From Thermodesulfobacteriota bacterium (GTDB taxonomy: Bacteria > Desulfobacterota > Thermodesulfobacteria > Thermodesulfobacteriales > Thermodesulfobacteriaceae): 35,872 nucleotides of DNA. Under the pieces are notes generated by a model. It did not search any database. It saw nothing but the letters and a program-made list of their open reading frames with translations, and was not told where the DNA came from. Made by a program: the position numbers and the translations under genes. The stretch covers positions 1 through 35,872 of the forward strand of contig JAUQPD010000041.1 of assembly GCA_030550555.1 (NCBI GenBank), in the 5' to 3' direction. Shown piece after piece: positions 1 through 8,539 of the stretch; positions within the stretch are counted from its first letter, which is position 1; the number at the start of each line of letters is the position of its first letter.

Positions 1-1
1 A

Positions 2-1057
2 GCTCCAACTTTTAGATATGACTATGTTCAGAGAACAATTACAACAACACGCACACCATATGTATTTTATGAACTAACAGAGATTAAGGGCAAATATGAT
101 ATAATGTTAGGTTTTCGTTTTGCAAATACCAAGAGAGATTTCAAAAGCTTCAATCGCAATGGTACTCGTACATTTTCCTCTGCAGTAACTGGTATTCCAT
201 ACTATCCAAAAAGTGGAGTTTTTAAAGATCCTGAATTAGGAGTTAATCCTGCCTTGAGTTATGAAAAAACCTATACGAAAGTTCTCCCAAGCTTAGGGTT
301 TGGTGTAAAACTTACTAATAATCTAAGTGCATTCTTTGCCTATGCTAAAAATTTTAGGGTTCCACCTAACTTTTTGGGAAGCCTTAACAACGCAACCGCA
401 CAATTTGTAGTTGATCAGCTGAAACCAGAAGAGGCTGATAATTTTGATATAGGGGTACGTCTTGAAGGGAAGAATTACTATCTCGCACCATCACTGTATT
501 ATGTAAATTACAAAAACAGACTTATTAGAACGACTGATCCAACTGATCCTAACTTAGTCTATTTGAGAAATGCTGGAAAGGTTAAAGGATACGGATTTGA
601 AGTAGAAAGTGGATATGTTTTTGACAGAAGTCTGCGAGTATATGCTTCTTACTCCTATAATGTAGCTGAATTTAGAGATGATTGTATAAGGATAGATGCT
701 TCAGGAAATCCTCAAGTTTGTGGTCTGAGAGGCAATCAAGTGCCAGATACTCCTAAACATATGTTTAAAGTAGGTCTACATCTTAGACTGTTTGAGACTA
801 ATATAAAACCAAGTCTACAGTTTATTGGCTCAAGATATGGAACTTTTGATAACGAAGAAAAAGTTAGTTCTTATGCCTTAATTAATCTATCTCTTGATAG
901 AAAATTGACGAAAAATTTTGATCTGTATATTGATGTGATTAATTTAACAGATAAAAAGTATATCGGAAGAATTTCTCCTGGAGAAACTGCTGGTCGTGCA
1001 TCATATAGAGTTGGTGCTCCATTTACACTCTCAACAGGAATTAGAGGGAGGTTTTAA
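2..1057 (+). CDS. TonB-dependent receptor, C-terminal part (5' end outside window)
   Basis: The frame is open from the first bases of the window, so this is the C-terminal about 350 residues of a longer gene. The protein has alternating aromatic/polar strands typical of an outer-membrane beta-barrel and ends in Phe, the usual BAM recognition residue. Stretches such as YTKVLPSLGFGVKL, YAKNFRVPP and LKPEEADNFDIGVR match the barrel of TonB-dependent receptors, in which these strands precede the closing part of the barrel. The plug domain and TonB box lie outside the window, so the ligand cannot be read. Two bases after its stop an ExbB-like gene starts, followed by ExbD and TonB genes, so the receptor probably has its own dedicated energising complex. 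An internal ATG at 104 is not a credible start because coding continues upstream of it. Confidence 0.85.
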   Translation, partial: APTFRYDYVQRTITTTRTPYVFYELTEIKGKYDIMLGFRFANTKRDFKSFNRNGTRTFSSAVTGIPYYPKSGVFKDPELGVNPALSYEKTYTKVLPSLGFGVKLTNNLSAFFAYAKNFRVPPNFLGSLNNATAQFVVDQLKPEEADNFDIGVRLEGKNYYLAPSLYYVNYKNRLIRTTDPTDPNLVYLRNAGKVKGYGFEVESGYVFDRSLRVYASYSYNVAEFRDDCIRIDASGNPQVCGLRGNQVPDTPKHMFKVGLHLRLFETNIKPSLQFIGSRYGTFDNEEKVSSYALINLSLDRKLTKNFDLYIDVINLTDKKYIGRISPGETAGRASYRVGAPFTLSTGIRGRF

Positions 1058-1059
1058 AT

Positions 1060-1494
1060 ATGTTGCTCGATATAATTCATAAAGGTGTTTTTGCTTTAAT
1101 GTTAATAATGTTTACATATGGTAATTATATTGTTGTATTAAAGTTTTTGCAACTAAGAAAGAGTGTAAATTATCAACTAATTGATGCTTTAGAGAACGCT
1201 GAATCACTGCGAAAAGGGCTCTGGTATCTTGACTTTGCTGCCACTGTCTCTCCAATAGTTGGCCTTCTTGGCACAGTTCTTGCATTAATAATTGCTTTTA
1301 AGAGCTTAGGAGCAAAGGGCGTAAGTGGCGCAGGAGAGATAAGTTCAGCTATTGGTACTGCCCTCTGGGCTACAGCTGCAGGAATTGCTATGTCCCTTTG
1401 GTTCTACCTCTTTTTCAAATACTTTGCTTCTAAAGTCAGCTCTCTCAAGGAACAAGCTAAAATTGAACTCCTTAGAAAGTTTGAGCAGAGTTAG
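1060..1494 (+). CDS. ExbB/TolQ-type proton channel subunit
   Basis: MotA/TolQ/ExbB-family inner-membrane protein that with ExbD uses the proton motive force to energise TonB. Three hydrophobic segments are visible, at about residues 8-30, 58-80 and 100-122. The conserved ExbB core is present: SPIVGLLGTVLALIIAF, then a short loop and AIGTALWATAAGIAMSLW. At 144 residues it is shorter than E. coli ExbB, mainly through a small N-terminal and cytoplasmic region, as in many minimal ExbB proteins. The ATG is 2 bases after the receptor stop and is preceded by GGGAGG, so translation is probably coupled. TolQ is the alternative, but the adjacent receptor and TonB genes favour ExbB. Confidence 0.85.
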   Translation: MLLDIIHKGVFALMLIMFTYGNYIVVLKFLQLRKSVNYQLIDALENAESLRKGLWYLDFAATVSPIVGLLGTVLALIIAFKSLGAKGVSGAGEISSAIGTALWATAAGIAMSLWFYLFFKYFASKVSSLKEQAKIELLRKFEQS

Positions 1495-1513
1495 TAAAAA
1501 TTAAGGAGGCAAA

Positions 1514-1936
1514 ATGAAACTCTGTAAACTTCTAATACTCTTTCATGAGGATGAACACACCAAGGAAGAAATTCAAATTGTTCCAATGATAGATGTAATG
1601 CTCTTCCTCCTTGTGTTCTTTATGGTTTATACAATAAATGTCATACCCATGCTTGTTCAAGAACTCAAAATTCCTGTGTCTTCAACTGTTGAAAAAATAG
1701 AAAAGAAAGAGCCAATAAGAGTTTACATAGATAAACAAGGTTCAATTATTTTGGATAATAAAAATATTGGTGAAGAAGCGCTCAGAGCCCTTCTAAGTGC
1801 AATAGATAATAAAGATGAGACATCAATCCTTCTAATTGCAGATAGAGAAGTTAGTGTTCAAAAAATAATGGATGTTATTGATATTATAAAAGAAGCCGGT
1901 ATTTATAAAATAGGTATATCCGGAGAAAAGAAATGA
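1514..1936 (+). CDS. ExbD/TolR-type accessory protein
   Basis: ExbD/TolR family, the single-pass partner of ExbB that carries the proton-binding Asp in its transmembrane helix. The family signature IQIVPMIDVMLFLLVFFMVY sits at about residues 21-40, with the Asp inside PMIDVM, followed by a periplasmic domain of about 95 residues. The gene has an AAGGAGG ribosome site just upstream of the ATG at 1514 and overlaps the next gene by 4 bases (ATGA), which is typical of translational coupling. The N-terminal cytoplasmic part (KLLILFHEDEHTKEE) is slightly longer than usual. Function is assigned from the motif and the operon. Confidence 0.85.
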   Translation: MKLCKLLILFHEDEHTKEEIQIVPMIDVMLFLLVFFMVYTINVIPMLVQELKIPVSSTVEKIEKKEPIRVYIDKQGSIILDNKNIGEEALRALLSAIDNKDETSILLIADREVSVQKIMDVIDIIKEAGIYKIGISGEKK

Positions 1937-2700
1937 ATTATTATAATGAAAACTTCAGAGCTTGGGTTTTATCAATAATAATATCTGCAACGCTTTCTTT
2001 AATATCATATATGATATCTAAATCTACAGACACCTATGCTATAACAAAAAAAGAAGCTTCTACAAATATTATAGAAATCGTTCTCCCTGAAAGACAAGTT
2101 GAGCCACAAAATTTTCCTCTAAGACGACAAGACAGTATAAAAAGGACTGCCATTAAACAAAGAGAAATCGCAAATTATGACAAAGAAGAAACTTCCAAAA
2201 ATTTACACGAACATGCCTTAGTTGAGGAGGAATTAGTCCTTGATAAGAGCAGAGTAGAATCTCCTGAGTCTACCCAAATCGCAACACCTCCCTCTGAGAC
2301 TGTTTTAAGTAGAAAACAGAGCGAGATAACCCAACAAAAAATTGAATCGCCTCCTCCCAAATATGCCTATTCTTCCACCCAAAAGGCTTTAGAGACACCA
2401 AAAGCTCAAACAAAAGATCCTTTAATTGAATACTTTCAGAGGCTTAAAGAGCTTATAAAACAGCACAAGAGATATCCTGAGGAGGCAAAGAGGCGCGGGC
2501 AGGAAGGAACTGTGGTTGTCAGAATAAGAATTAATGAGTCAGGAAAGATTGAAAAAGTTGAAGTCGTTAGAAGTAGCGGTGTAGTATCTATTGATAGGGA
2601 AACACTTCGGGCAATAAGAAGTTTAGGAAGCTTACCTCCTCCGCCAACTCAGAGCTCTCTTGAGTTCAACGTGGAAGTAGAATATAAATTAGGAGGTTAG
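1933..2700 (+). CDS. TonB-like energy transducer
   Basis: TonB-family protein of 255 residues: an N-terminal membrane anchor at about residues 8-29, a long periplasmic linker rich in Pro, Lys, Glu and Ser (about 40-165), and a C-terminal TonB domain from about 170 to the end. That domain shows the YPEEAKRRGQEGTVVVRIRI motif followed by the GKIEKVEVVRSSG strand and a closing PPP segment. The domain binds the TonB box of outer-membrane receptors. The ATG overlaps the exbD-like stop (ATGA). Receptor, ExbB, ExbD and TonB together make a self-contained import unit. The linker is a low-complexity spacer, so its exact sequence is not expected to be conserved. Confidence 0.85.
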   Translation: MNYYNENFRAWVLSIIISATLSLISYMISKSTDTYAITKKEASTNIIEIVLPERQVEPQNFPLRRQDSIKRTAIKQREIANYDKEETSKNLHEHALVEEELVLDKSRVESPESTQIATPPSETVLSRKQSEITQQKIESPPPKYAYSSTQKALETPKAQTKDPLIEYFQRLKELIKQHKRYPEEAKRRGQEGTVVVRIRINESGKIEKVEVVRSSGVVSIDRETLRAIRSLGSLPPPPTQSSLEFNVEVEYKLGG

Positions 2701-2702
2701 AT

Positions 2703-4292
2703 GTGTTTTCAAGGCGAGACTTCCTAAGAACATCAGTAATGGTTGCTGTCCTACTCGAAAAAAATCTCTTATGTTTTGGCAGTGCATCTGAAGAGGTGTT
2801 TCCACAGGGTGTAGCAAGTGGTGATCCTACAACAGATGGAATTATCCTTTGGACACGCATAAACCCAGAAGTCCTGAAAATATTAAAAAGAGACCTTGTT
2901 CTTCAGATCTCAGAGTCGCCTGAATTCAAAAATGCATTTACAGGTAAGATCTCCTACGATCAAATTAGTGAAAAAGATGATTTTACTGTCAGAATTGACC
3001 TGAAAGGACGACTTAAACCAAATACACTTTATTTTTATAGGTTTTTGTATGCAGATATTCCCTCATTAACCGGTAAATTTAAAACGCTTCCTCTATCCAC
3101 TGATAAGTTGAGTTTTGCAACTGTTGTATGTCAAAATTATCCAGATGGGTATTATACTGCTTTTAGATATTTATCTAACGAAGATATTGCCTTTATAATC
3201 CATCTTGGTGATTTTATTTATGAAAAAATTTATGGAAAACCTAGAGTTCCAGATAGAGCTATTAAACTACCATCAGGATCTGACATTTGTTTAGATATTA
3301 ATGATTATAGATATCTATATAGAATGTATATTTCAGATCCAGACCTAAAGCTTGCAAGAGCGATGCATCCTTTTATATACACATGGGATGATCATGAATT
3401 TCTTAACGACTATTACTATGACTATGAAAGAAAAGTATGGGGCTATTTTACATCTCATCCATATGGAAGGGATAGAGAAAAAATATTAAACCTAAGAAAA
3501 GATGCCATAAAGGCATGGCTTGAGTATATCCCATCAAGAGTTGTTTTTAATCTTCGTGACCGAGATCCACTAAGCTGGATACGACTCTATCGTGCTCTTA
3601 GTGTGGGCAATCTTTGTGATTTTTTGATCACAGACCTTAGGACCTACAGGGACAAGCAACCTTGCAAGGGAAGGTATGGAGTCCCTGGATGCCCTGATCA
3701 AAATAAGACTTCCATCCTTGGCAAGGATCAGAGAACTTGGTTGCTAAGAAAGTTGGCTAATTCTAAGGCCTCTTGGATTATTCTTGTGAGCTCCGTTCAA
3801 TTTTCACAATCCCTTACTGATGGCAAGTTTGGCTCCCTTGATGCCTGGGATGGCTACAGAAAAGAACGGGATCTTTTACTAAGAACAATAAAGGAGAAAG
3901 GAAGTAAAAATTTAATAGTTGTCAGTGGTGACAGACATGCAAGTTTAGTTGCTGAGATCGTTGATAATTATGAAATGCCTAAGGAGGTTTTAGGTGCTGA
4001 GTTTATGACTCCTGCAATCTCATCAATAAATGCAAGAGAGGGGGGTTGGTGGAAAAGAAATTGGCCCCAGTACTCCACCTTGGAGGATTTTCAAAGAGCT
4101 GAAATGACCCAAAATCCCTGGATAAAACACATAAATTCAATTAACTGTTGGGGATATACTGTAGTTAATATCTCTGATAAAAAAGTTGTGACAATCATCT
4201 ATTCAGTTGATAAGTATAGTAAAGATTCTGAAAAAACAATTGATGGTAAATTTGTTTATTCTCAAGGAAAACTTATTTCTGAAATTTCATAA
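2703..4292 (+). CDS. phoD: PhoD-type alkaline phosphatase/phosphodiesterase, Tat-exported
   Basis: Secreted PhoD family phosphatase (529 aa, close to the usual length), a calcium/iron metalloenzyme acting on phosphomonoesters or diesters outside the cytoplasm. It begins with a twin-arginine signal, SRRDFL at residues 3-8. The PhoD N-terminal module follows (GVASGDPTTDGIILWTRI), then the metal-site blocks HLGDFIYE, TWDDHEFLNDY and VVSGDRHASLVAEI; the Cys of ATVVCQNY matches the conserved PhoD metal-ligand cysteine. The start is GTG at 2703: AGGAGG lies 6 bases upstream and the ATG at 2701 is out of frame and stops after 8 codons. It follows the tonB-like stop by 2 bases, so phosphate-ester scavenging may be the job of the whole operon; that link is inferred. 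Confidence 0.85.
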   Translation: MFSRRDFLRTSVMVAVLLEKNLLCFGSASEEVFPQGVASGDPTTDGIILWTRINPEVLKILKRDLVLQISESPEFKNAFTGKISYDQISEKDDFTVRIDLKGRLKPNTLYFYRFLYADIPSLTGKFKTLPLSTDKLSFATVVCQNYPDGYYTAFRYLSNEDIAFIIHLGDFIYEKIYGKPRVPDRAIKLPSGSDICLDINDYRYLYRMYISDPDLKLARAMHPFIYTWDDHEFLNDYYYDYERKVWGYFTSHPYGRDREKILNLRKDAIKAWLEYIPSRVVFNLRDRDPLSWIRLYRALSVGNLCDFLITDLRTYRDKQPCKGRYGVPGCPDQNKTSILGKDQRTWLLRKLANSKASWIILVSSVQFSQSLTDGKFGSLDAWDGYRKERDLLLRTIKEKGSKNLIVVSGDRHASLVAEIVDNYEMPKEVLGAEFMTPAISSINAREGGWWKRNWPQYSTLEDFQRAEMTQNPWIKHINSINCWGYTVVNISDKKVVTIIYSVDKYSKDSEKTIDGKFVYSQGKLISEIS

Positions 4293-4579
4293 ATGTTGTC
4301 AAAATAAAGTATATAATATACCAATTTTCCCAAATTGCACACAATTAGAAGGTCACATATACTTGCTAAACTAAAGTATCATCCTGAGCTGTTTCTATCT
4401 CCAAAATAGAAAGCTTTTCGAGGCTCTGTAAATACTAAATGGACCCTTGTATGAATGGACTTCACCAAAAAGAATTATGCGAAGCAAAAAGAGATAGAAT
4501 TTTATGAGGATTATAGGAGATGCAGAGCTCGTGTTTTTTATTGACATAGTTTTTAGAGCAGGTTAAACTTATTTTAACT
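4293..4579. other. Intergenic region between phoD and the M16 peptidase gene
   Basis: A 287-base stretch with no credible reading frame on either strand. It holds the predicted M16 promoter at its right end (4541-4569). I see no clear rho-independent terminator after phoD. Confidence 0.5.
4541..4569 (+). promoter_or_regulatory. Sigma70-type promoter of the M16 peptidase gene
   Basis: TTGACA at 4541-4546, a 17-base spacer and TAAACT at 4564-4569. The predicted transcription start falls only a few bases before the ATG at 4580, so the message would be almost leaderless. Confidence 0.55.
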
Positions 4580-7177
4580 ATGAAGTCCCTAACTCTGCTC
4601 ATTTTGGTCTCTATTCTTTTTGGAGGATTGATTATGGTGGAGGATCTCCGTGGGGAAAGAGCTTTGGTAGAGAAAGTTTTTGAAAGGACCCTTCCTTCTG
4701 GATTAAAGGTTCTCTTTATTCCCTATATGAGGGAGAAGGTGGTTTCAGTCTATCTCTGTGCGAAGGTTGGAAGTAAATATGAGTGGGATGAGGTTGCAGG
4801 TATTACCCATTTAATCGAGCATATGATTTTTAAGGGAGGTGAAGGACAAAAGCCTGGAGAGGTTGCAGGAAAAGTTGAGGCTCAAGGTGGCTATATAAAT
4901 GCTTTTACCTCCTATGATCAGACCTGTTATTACGTGATAGGTCCTATAGAGGTCTTCGAAACTGCTCTTGACGTTCTCTCACAGGCAGTCTTTAAGCCCT
5001 ACTTTGATCCCCTTGAGTTGGAAAGGGAGAAGGAAGTAGTGGTTGAAGAAATGAAAATGCGTCTAGATAATCCCATGATAGTCCTTTTTGAAGAACTTAT
5101 GAAGGCTTCCTACACCTCCTATCCTTATAAAAGACCAATTATTGGTTTTGAAAATACGGTAAGGAATATTAAGAGGGAAGACCTATTTTATTTTATTGAT
5201 CACTTCTACACGCCAGAAAACATGGTCCTTGTCATTGCAGGAAATTTTGAATACAACCAGATTGAACCGCTTCTCCTTCGTTATTTCGGTGATCTTCCGA
5301 AGAGGATTCTCAAAAAAGTCTCTTTTCCTGAGGAGACCTATGTATCTTCTCCTAAGCTTGTATGGATTGAGAGACCAGTAAAGGAATCCTATTTTGCCAT
5401 TTCTTTTCCAGGACCTTCAATTAGGAGTGATGAAGCTCCGATTGCTAAGCTTCTTGCAGAAATCTTAGGAGGTGGCGAGTCTTCAAGACTATATCTTAGA
5501 CTAAAGAGGGATCTAAATCTTGTGAAGACCATATCTGCTGATGCCCTAACTCCTGACGGACCAGGTCTAATTAAATTTATAGGGACTGCTGAGCCCCATA
5601 ATTTTAAAGAAATTCTAAAGGTCTTCGTAGAAGAACTTGAGAAACTAAAGAGAGAGGGGCCTAGCCCCCAGGAACTTGAAAAAGCAAAAATCCAAATCCT
5701 TTCCTCCTTCATATACTCTCAAGAGACATCAGAGGGGCTTGCAAGACAGATCGCTAGTTTTCAAATATTGAGAGACTCCTATAGGGATATCCTCTGGTAT
5801 AAAGACCGAATTGAGAAAGCAACAGTAGAGGACCTTAGGACCATAGCAAAAAAGTATTTAACGCTTGAGAAGATGGTCACCGTATTTCTCTCAGAGAAAG
5901 CTCTTTTTGAAGAGGAAGAATATAGGAAACTCTTATTGGATAGACCGAAAACTCCAAGTCCAGAGATTTTTGCTTTAGATAACGGATTGAAAGTAATTCT
6001 CCATCCTATAAGAGACATTCCAACAGTTGGAATGGCTCTTGTATTTCCTGGAGGAACTCGCTTTGAAAATCCTCAGAATAATGGTCTCTTTCAGGCCCTT
6101 ACCCTTCTTTGGACTAGAGGCACAAAAAACTATTCAGCCGAAGCCATAGCAGAAAAGTTAGAATCTCTTGGAGCCTCAATTAAAGGCTTTTCAGGAAGAA
6201 ATACCTTTGGACTTAAGGCCATTTCACTCTCCGATAAGTTCTCAGAAACTTTAAAACTCTTTTCGGATATAATTAATAATCCCACCTTTGACCAGGCGGA
6301 AATAGAAAAAGCTAGACCAGAGCTTATCTCTTTGGTCTTGATGCAGGAAGATCAACCTCTCTCACTTGCCCTTAGAGAATTTTTGAAATCTATGTTCCCT
6401 GACCATCCCTATGGCTTAAACCAAGCTGGTTCAAAGGAATTTTATTTGACCGTTGATTCTAAAACCCTAAGAGAGGCCTATGAGAGGTTTGTCTTACCTC
6501 AACACGGAGTCCTGGTAATTACAGGGGACTTTGATAAAGAAGAGCTCAAGAAAAAACTCAAAGAGTTTTTGGGGAGTCTGCCTAGGAGGGAGCTTAGTCT
6601 TCCTGAGGAGCCTCTCCCAACATTACCTCAGGAGAGAAGACGACGTGTCCACAGAGAGAGTTTTCAGAGCCAGATATTACTTGGTTTTTCCACACCAGGT
6701 TTACTCTCTTCAGAGAGAGTAGCCTTAGAGATCCTCAATAGTGCACTATCTGGTCAAGATGGTCGGCTATTTAGAATTTTGAGAGATGAAAGGTCCCTTG
6801 CATATGCGGTAACATCTTTTCTTGTGTTCTATCCAAAGGCCTCGGTCCTGAGTTTTTATATAGGCTGTTCTCCAGAGAAGGAGACCCAAGCAATTGAGGG
6901 CTTTTTTGAAATCCTTGAAGAGATAAGAAAAAATGGACTTTCCCCTGAGGAACTTGAAAGGGCGAAGAGACGTCTTCTTGGGAGACAACGCATGGCCCTC
7001 CAGAGTAATCTCGCAAAGGCTGAAGATATGGCCATTAATGAAGCCCTTGGTCTCGGCTGGAACTTTTCATCTCGTTACGAGGAGCTTGTTCGCGCAACAA
7101 ACCAAGACGATATAAAGAACTTAATTGAAAAATATCTACACAAAGATAGGGCCTTTTTACTAATTCTTGGAAGGTGA
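4580..7177 (+). CDS. M16-family zinc metallopeptidase, two-domain
   Basis: Pitrilysin/insulinase (M16) peptidase of 865 residues with two tandem M16 halves, each an N-lobe plus a C-lobe. The first half carries the inverted zinc motif HLIEH at 77-81 and the third ligand Glu157 in VVVEEMKMRL. The second half, from about residue 455 (PEIFALDNGLKVILHP), lacks HxxEH and is the usual inactive partner. Starting at 4580 gives a hydrophobic N-terminus (MKSLTLLILVSILFGG) that could be a signal peptide and fits the promoter at 4541. An in-frame ATG at 4634 has a better ribosome site (GGAGG 7 bases upstream) and would give a cytoplasmic protein without the signal. Which start is used, or whether both are, is unresolved. 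It probably degrades peptides in the periplasm. tsaE follows immediately. Confidence 0.85.
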   Translation: MKSLTLLILVSILFGGLIMVEDLRGERALVEKVFERTLPSGLKVLFIPYMREKVVSVYLCAKVGSKYEWDEVAGITHLIEHMIFKGGEGQKPGEVAGKVEAQGGYINAFTSYDQTCYYVIGPIEVFETALDVLSQAVFKPYFDPLELEREKEVVVEEMKMRLDNPMIVLFEELMKASYTSYPYKRPIIGFENTVRNIKREDLFYFIDHFYTPENMVLVIAGNFEYNQIEPLLLRYFGDLPKRILKKVSFPEETYVSSPKLVWIERPVKESYFAISFPGPSIRSDEAPIAKLLAEILGGGESSRLYLRLKRDLNLVKTISADALTPDGPGLIKFIGTAEPHNFKEILKVFVEELEKLKREGPSPQELEKAKIQILSSFIYSQETSEGLARQIASFQILRDSYRDILWYKDRIEKATVEDLRTIAKKYLTLEKMVTVFLSEKALFEEEEYRKLLLDRPKTPSPEIFALDNGLKVILHPIRDIPTVGMALVFPGGTRFENPQNNGLFQALTLLWTRGTKNYSAEAIAEKLESLGASIKGFSGRNTFGLKAISLSDKFSETLKLFSDIINNPTFDQAEIEKARPELISLVLMQEDQPLSLALREFLKSMFPDHPYGLNQAGSKEFYLTVDSKTLREAYERFVLPQHGVLVITGDFDKEELKKKLKEFLGSLPRRELSLPEEPLPTLPQERRRRVHRESFQSQILLGFSTPGLLSSERVALEILNSALSGQDGRLFRILRDERSLAYAVTSFLVFYPKASVLSFYIGCSPEKETQAIEGFFEILEEIRKNGLSPEELERAKRRLLGRQRMALQSNLAKAEDMAINEALGLGWNFSSRYEELVRATNQDDIKNLIEKYLHKDRAFLLILGR

Positions 7178-7181
7178 GCAC

Positions 7182-7661
7182 TTGGAGATAAAACTCCTCA
7201 GTAAATCTTCTGAAGAAACTCGGCTAATTGGAAAAGTATTAGCAAAGTATTTAAAACCGGGTGACCTTGTTCTCTTTTATGGTGATCTTGGTGCTGGAAA
7301 GACAACTCTCATCCAGGGCATCTCTGAGGGACTGGATGTAGATCCAGACACCTATGTAACGAGCCCCACTTTTGCTATCCTCAACATTTACGAAGGAAAG
7401 TATCCAATCTATCATATTGATTTATACCGACTTGAGGGCCATGAACTTGAGGAACTCGGAATTTGGGAATACCTCTCATCAGGAATTCTCTTAATAGAAT
7501 GGGCAGACAGACTTTTAGAAATACCTACGAAAGACTTTTTAGAGATCCAAATGAGACATTTGGATACCTTTGTAAGAGAGATCACTTTGACTGGATATGG
7601 ACAATGGTCTGAACTCCTAAGAGTCCTGGATGCGGATGAAGAATTAAAAAAATTGGAATAG
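7182..7661 (+). CDS. tsaE: tRNA threonylcarbamoyladenosine biosynthesis protein TsaE
   Basis: P-loop ATPase that works with TsaB, TsaC and TsaD to make t6A37 in tRNAs reading ANN codons. Family motifs appear in order: Walker A GDLGAGKTTL, TSPTFAILNIY, the HIDLYRL strand and LIEWADRL. I choose TTG at 7182 because GGAAGGTGAG lies just upstream and the N-terminus (MEIKLLSKSSEET) fits the family; TTG at 7167 would add 5 residues and has no ribosome site. The ribosome site overlaps the M16 stop, so translation is probably coupled. The last 80 bases overlap the 3' end of glk on the opposite strand, although both proteins are of normal length. Confidence 0.9.
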   Translation: MEIKLLSKSSEETRLIGKVLAKYLKPGDLVLFYGDLGAGKTTLIQGISEGLDVDPDTYVTSPTFAILNIYEGKYPIYHIDLYRLEGHELEELGIWEYLSSGILLIEWADRLLEIPTKDFLEIQMRHLDTFVREITLTGYGQWSELLRVLDADEELKKLE

Positions 7662-8535
7662 CACTGAGTAGTTCCTTTAGCTTTTCATTGCAAAAATAAC
7701 CAGAAAAGAATTCCCTTCTCATCTCCTCCTTTTCAAGAAAGGTCTTCATAGCAAGGATAAGACCTCCTGCAAGGAAAATCCCTCCAAAGGGTTCAAAACT
7801 TAGAGCAATTTCGTAACTCTTCCTTCCAAGTAAGCCCAGATATTTGGCTACTATTTTTCTTGCCTGATAGTCTCCTTTCATCGCGAAAGAGACGATCTCT
7901 TCTGGTGAAAGTTGTTTCTTGTAAAAGAATTCAAAGAGATTGGAAAGACCACGCCCTGAGAGAACCTCTTCCCAAACTGGTAAAATCCCTTTATCTCTTA
8001 AAAACTGAGAAAAGCCCCATTCTTCATCGTCTAAAGGAGTAAAAAGGACATGGCCTGCTTCAGTTGCCATAACTCTAAGGGGATTCCTTGAGACTAAAAC
8101 TGAAACTCCGAGTCCTGTTCCAGGAGCCATGAATGCCTTCGGATACTTTCTTATTGATTCAACAACTCTTGCAGGAAAAAGGTCCTGGTCACTCAAGAGG
8201 AAAATAGAACAGGCAATTGCCTGCAAATCATTAATAAGAGTGACTTTTTTGAATTTGAAATTTTTTTTTAAGGCCTTTGAGTCTACTTTCCAGCCAAGAT
8301 TAGTCATAGTAACCTTCCCTTTTATCACAGGACCAGCAAGAGCCAAGATTGCATATTCGGGCCTACTGGACACAGACTTAAGAAAGGAAGTCAACAGATG
8401 ATCAATCGAAGAAAACTCTCTACTCTGAAAAATCCTCTGGATTTTTATTTGTGACTCAACTGGATCATAGATAGCAAGTCTTGCCTTAGTTCCGCCTATA
8501 TCTCCAAGGAGAAAGAGATGCTCTCTCTGAGGCAA
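7582..8535 (-). CDS. glk: Glucokinase (Glk family)
   Basis: ATP-dependent glucokinase of the E. coli Glk type (317 aa; E. coli enzyme 321). Visible motifs are the phosphate-binding LLGDIGGTKARLAIYD near the N-terminus, ALAGPV, the catalytic Asp in LINDLQAIA, APGTGLGVS, TEAGHVLFTP and SGRGLSN, ending with GGIFLAGG. It lacks the CxCGxxGC zinc motif of ROK kinases, so ROK is rejected. It is the last gene of a minus-strand operon (Cys-cluster protein, pal, skp-like, glk), starting 4 bases after the skp-like stop. It converts glucose to glucose-6-phosphate in the cytoplasm. Its 3' end runs antisense through the last 80 bases of tsaE. Confidence 0.9.
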   Translation of the reverse strand: MPQREHLFLLGDIGGTKARLAIYDPVESQIKIQRIFQSREFSSIDHLLTSFLKSVSSRPEYAILALAGPVIKGKVTMTNLGWKVDSKALKKNFKFKKVTLINDLQAIACSIFLLSDQDLFPARVVESIRKYPKAFMAPGTGLGVSVLVSRNPLRVMATEAGHVLFTPLDDEEWGFSQFLRDKGILPVWEEVLSGRGLSNLFEFFYKKQLSPEEIVSFAMKGDYQARKIVAKYLGLLGRKSYEIALSFEPFGGIFLAGGLILAMKTFLEKEEMRREFFSGYFCNEKLKELLSAIPIFLILHPHPGLLGVQTIVHIQSK

Positions 8536-8539
8536 AGAG

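Noticed and set aside
5389-5712. 107-codon minus-strand frame inside the M16 gene
   Set aside because: Antisense shadow of a strongly supported gene; no motif or ribosome site.
8129-8401. 90-codon plus-strand frame within glk
   Set aside because: Antisense shadow of glk with no family resemblance.
7582-8535. ROK-family sugar kinase for the glk gene
   Set aside because: No CxCGxxGC motif; the blocks and length fit the Glk family.
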